DNA from: JAYSRU01 sp043720875
GTDB lineage: Bacteria > Bacteroidota > Bacteroidia > Flavobacteriales_D > Crocinitomicaceae
Direction of reading: 5' to 3'
NCBI GenBank assembly: GCA_043720875.1
Contig: JAYSRU010000074.1
Coordinates: 1 to 16,645, forward strand
DNA length: 16,645 bases
Shown here: positions 14,669 through 16,645 of the stretch, piece by piece
Numbering within the stretch: position 1 is the stretch's first letter
Layout: each line of letters opens with the position of its first letter
Program-made: the position numbers and the translations under genes
The notes under the pieces: generated by a model
What the model was told of the DNA's origin: nothing
The model's input: only the letters and a program-made list of their open reading frames with translations
Databases searched by the model: none

Positions 14669-15496
14669 ATGACTATGGGGTTTAAAGTATTTTTTGGAAC
14701 ATTTTTTCTTGTAACGTATGGATTTGCTCAGGATACTTTGTCCGTTCTGGAAGATGAGTGGCTTCCTATATTCAAAGCAAGCTCACACATTCAAGCATTT
14801 GATATGGATGCGATGGGGAATTACTTTATTGCTTCCGGTGAACGTATTGATAAAATCAATTCAAAAGGCCAGCTTTTATTGTCACAAAGCGTAAAAGCTT
14901 CAGGAAACATTGATGCTGTTTTTGCGCGAGGAGCATTTAAAGTGTATTTGTTTCACTCAGAGCAACAAGAAATTTCGATTCTCGACAATACCTTGTCCAG
15001 TCAAAAAAGTTCAATCGATTTAGAAGACTTCAACATAAAACAAGCTACCTTAATTTGCCCCAGCCAACAATCTGACAAAATTTGGGTATACGAGCAAGTG
15101 AATGCTACCTTACATTTATTAAGTGCAAACAAAAAGTCGGATTTCACAACAAGTAATTTGAATCAATTACTCGGTGTAAAGCAATTGTTTAAGATGGAAG
15201 AAAAGGAAGGCGAACTATTCTTATTTACGAATTCAGGATCTATTATTGTTTTGGATATTTATGGTTCATTTCTAAGAGAATTGAACGTGAAAGAGAATAT
15301 TTGTCAAGGGTTGCTTATTGAAAATGGGGGCATTGGTTATTTAACTGAAACCGGCGCATTCAATGTAATTACCTCCAATGGTGATTTGATTCAAGTTTCC
15401 AAGACAAAGATTTCAGCTGAAATCATCGGAATCGTTAAACTCGCTAATGACTTGTACCTGTCTGATGGCCAATCATTTTTTAAGTATCATCCGTAA
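14669..15496 (+). CDS. Secreted beta-propeller-like protein
   Basis: A 275-residue exported protein I cannot place in a named family. The N-terminus is a signal peptide (MGFKVFFGTFFLVTYGFAQ, likely cut near FAQ/D). The rest has repeated blade-like units of the type 'strand, asp/gly turn, strand': IQAFDMDAMGNYFIASGERIDKIN near 40-63, then similar units near 85-110, 185-215 and 225-250 (GSIIVLDIYGSFLRELN; GAFNVITSNGDLIQVS). This suggests a small beta-propeller in the periplasm or outer-membrane periphery. It carries no sorting domain and no catalytic motif. Two in-frame ATGs occur at 14669 and 14675; the second gives a more typical signal peptide start, so the true start is uncertain by two codons. 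It is separated from the GH3 gene by two bases, implying co-translation. Confidence 0.82.
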   Translation: MTMGFKVFFGTFFLVTYGFAQDTLSVLEDEWLPIFKASSHIQAFDMDAMGNYFIASGERIDKINSKGQLLLSQSVKASGNIDAVFARGAFKVYLFHSEQQEISILDNTLSSQKSSIDLEDFNIKQATLICPSQQSDKIWVYEQVNATLHLLSANKKSDFTTSNLNQLLGVKQLFKMEEKEGELFLFTNSGSIIVLDIYGSFLRELNVKENICQGLLIENGGIGYLTETGAFNVITSNGDLIQVSKTKISAEIIGIVKLANDLYLSDGQSFFKYHP

Positions 15497-15607
15497 ATGA
15501 GACGTGATATTAGCAAGAGTTGAATCAAGTTTAGCGAAAAAAAATAGCCAATCGCACTGAAAAAAATAATATTAAAGAATTTAAGCTCATTTTTGCCTCA
15601 AAGTTCG

Positions 15608-15615
15608 TACTTTCG
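15608..15615 (+). promoter_or_regulatory. Putative -7 promoter element of the deoxynucleoside kinase gene
   Basis: TACTTTCG is one base off TAnnTTTG and followed by GC, giving a leader of about 16 bases before 15636. TTAAG at 15581-15585, 22 bases upstream, is a possible weak -33. Confidence 0.42.
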
Positions 15616-15635
15616 GCAACCTAAAAAGATTTAAA

Positions 15636-16250
15636 ATGCATATTGCTGTCGCTGGAAATATTGGAGCTGGTAAAACTACACTTACAGGCTTGTTGTCAAA
15701 ACATTATGGTTGGGAAACACATTACGAAGATGTGGATCAAAACCCATATTTGAACGACTTTTATGAAGACATGCAACGCTGGTCTTTTAACCTTCAAGTT
15801 TATTATTTGAATTCTAGGTATTCTCAAATTCAGGAAATTCAAGCATCCAATAAGGCGATTATTCAAGATCGCACTATTTATGAAGATGCTTTTATTTTTG
15901 CTCCGAATTTACATTCGATGGGATTAATGACGACGCGTGATTTTGAGAATTACTTTTCACTTTTTAGCTTAATTGAAGGATTTGTTTCAGCGCCAGACCT
16001 TTTGATCTATTTACGAGCGAGTGTTCCAACTTTGGTGAATCAAATTCAACAACGTGGAAGACAATATGAAGAATCGATTCGTTTGGATTATTTAAAGCGA
16101 CTAAATGAGCGTTACGAAGCTTGGATTTCAACCTACGATAAAGGTAAATTGTTGATTATCGATATTGATAATAATCGTTTCCCAGAAAATGCAGAAGATT
16201 TAGGAAAAATAATAGCTTCAATAGACAGTCAAATTAACGGATTGTTTTAA
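15636..16250 (+). CDS. Deoxynucleoside kinase (dNK/dGK-dAK family)
   Basis: A 204-residue cytosolic kinase that phosphorylates deoxynucleosides at the 5' position, feeding the dNTP pool by salvage. The P-loop GNIGAGKTT is at 7-15 near the very N-terminus, as usual for this family. The catalytic-base region YEDVDQNPYLNDFY (about 30-43) is followed by FNLQVYYLNSRY. The DRT motif is at D78-R79-T80, followed by IYEDAFIFA, and a lid segment with QQRGRQYEESIRLDYL lies near 147-162. The sequence cannot settle whether it prefers deoxyadenosine, deoxyguanosine or deoxycytidine; the purine-type dGK/dAK enzymes are the closest general match. It lies downstream of the propeller gene by 139 bases with its own promoter element, and it ends before a bidirectional terminator. 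Confidence 0.94.
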   Translation: MHIAVAGNIGAGKTTLTGLLSKHYGWETHYEDVDQNPYLNDFYEDMQRWSFNLQVYYLNSRYSQIQEIQASNKAIIQDRTIYEDAFIFAPNLHSMGLMTTRDFENYFSLFSLIEGFVSAPDLLIYLRASVPTLVNQIQQRGRQYEESIRLDYLKRLNERYEAWISTYDKGKLLIIDIDNNRFPENAEDLGKIIASIDSQINGLF

Positions 16251-16266
16251 AGATAAAATGCACTAC

Positions 16267-16303
16267 AAAAAAAGGCTATCGAATAATCGGTAGCCTTTTT
16301 TTT
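16267..16303. terminator. Bidirectional terminator between convergent genes
   Basis: GGCTATCG pairs with CGGTAGCC (one T-G wobble) around a six-base loop AATAAT, flanked by seven A on the left and eight T on the right. It can therefore stop both the deoxynucleoside kinase transcript and the opposing small acidic gene that ends at 16325. Confidence 0.92.
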
Positions 16304-16324
16304 GTTTCAAAGTTCAGGTAATGC

Positions 16325-16591
16325 TTAATCTTCGTCTAAGCCTTCACCTAAGTTGCGGTCAATATCTTTTATTATAATAGCAATTTCACTAATTAAATGA
16401 GCTTTTTCATCTTTTGCAAACGATGCTTCGGCATAATTCTTAAGTGCAACTTGTGCTTCGAGAACCTCTTCTTCTTCAAACGGACCATCAAGGTTTTCAA
16501 TAACGGTCAAACACTCCAAGGTAACCATAAAATCCCCGTCAACAGCTAAGTGAACGAACGTACTTAAATGATCTGAGAAATCAACCTTCAT
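16325..16591 (-). CDS. Small acidic protein of unknown function (possibly 5' truncated)
   Basis: An 88-residue, strongly acidic protein from the ATG at 16591, with no signal peptide or TM segment. It has an EEEE cluster near 38-41, a helical central part (VLEAQVALKNYAEASFAKDEKAHLISEIAIIIKDIDRNL) and a GEGLDED tail. I do not recognise it. The frame stays open for all 18 codons from the chosen ATG to the window edge (reading in KYFPVRRQLISSIWN), with no start codon in between. The gene may therefore be longer than shown and begin outside the window. No convincing promoter element is seen in that stretch (TACTTTCC, two bases off the -7 consensus, at most). It shares its terminator with the convergent kinase gene. 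Confidence 0.65.
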   Translation of the reverse strand: MKVDFSDHLSTFVHLAVDGDFMVTLECLTVIENLDGPFEEEEVLEAQVALKNYAEASFAKDEKAHLISEIAIIIKDIDRNLGEGLDED

Positions 16592-16645
16592 GTTCCAAAT
16601 GCTTGAAATTAATTGTCTCCGGACAGGAAAGTATTTTACATCGGC

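Overview
The window looks like ordinary chromosomal DNA from a Bacteroidota bacterium, most likely a member of the Flavobacteriales. Four things support this. There is a PorQ-type component of the type IX secretion system. Cytochrome c maturation uses a fused ResB-CcsA (CcsBA) protein. Start codons are preceded by A-rich stretches rather than clear Shine-Dalgarno sequences. Matches to the Bacteroidota sigma-factor -7 element TAnnTTTG (or the TTCG variant) lie upstream of most transcription units. The DNA is AT-rich. I saw no tRNA, rRNA, CRISPR array, insertion sequence, phage gene or attachment site. The naming of the taxon below phylum level is inference.

Layout, left to right on the plus strand unless stated. 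A zinc-less medium-chain dehydrogenase (17-988) is followed by a small run: a TerC-family membrane protein (1114-1839), an unrecognised mostly helical protein (1878-2477), a DUF493/YbeD-like protein overlapping it by 11 bases (2467-2736), and a one-TM protein with a C-terminal beta domain like the FlgD/type IX sorting fold (2764-3177). Next come ATP-dependent PEP carboxykinase (pckA, 3277-4884) with its own promoter and terminator, and the large CcsBA cytochrome c synthetase (5102-8275). Then follow porQ (8441-9544), cytidylate kinase (cmk, 9598-10284) and diaminopimelate decarboxylase (lysA, 10389-11594). A minus-strand lipoprotein (12667-11600) converges on lysA with only 5 bases between stop codons. 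A 46-residue His-rich single-TM protein (12890-13030) has its own strong promoter and terminator. A GH3-family adenylate-forming enzyme (13137-14666) and a secreted, propeller-like protein (14669-15496) form a tight pair. A deoxynucleoside kinase (15636-16250) and a small acidic minus-strand protein (16591-16325) converge on a shared bidirectional terminator.

Most genes are housekeeping: gluconeogenesis (pckA), lysine and peptidoglycan precursor supply (lysA), nucleotide supply (cmk, dNK), heme attachment to c-type cytochromes (ccsBA) and protein export (porQ). They do not form one pathway. No intergenic stretch exceeds about 225 bases. The less explained items are the His-rich microprotein, the membrane-anchored sorting-domain-like protein, the GH3/propeller pair, the signal-peptide-like segment inside CcsBA, and an apparently leaderless cmk transcript. 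I see no convincing sign of a wholly new multi-gene system; these are single-gene leads.
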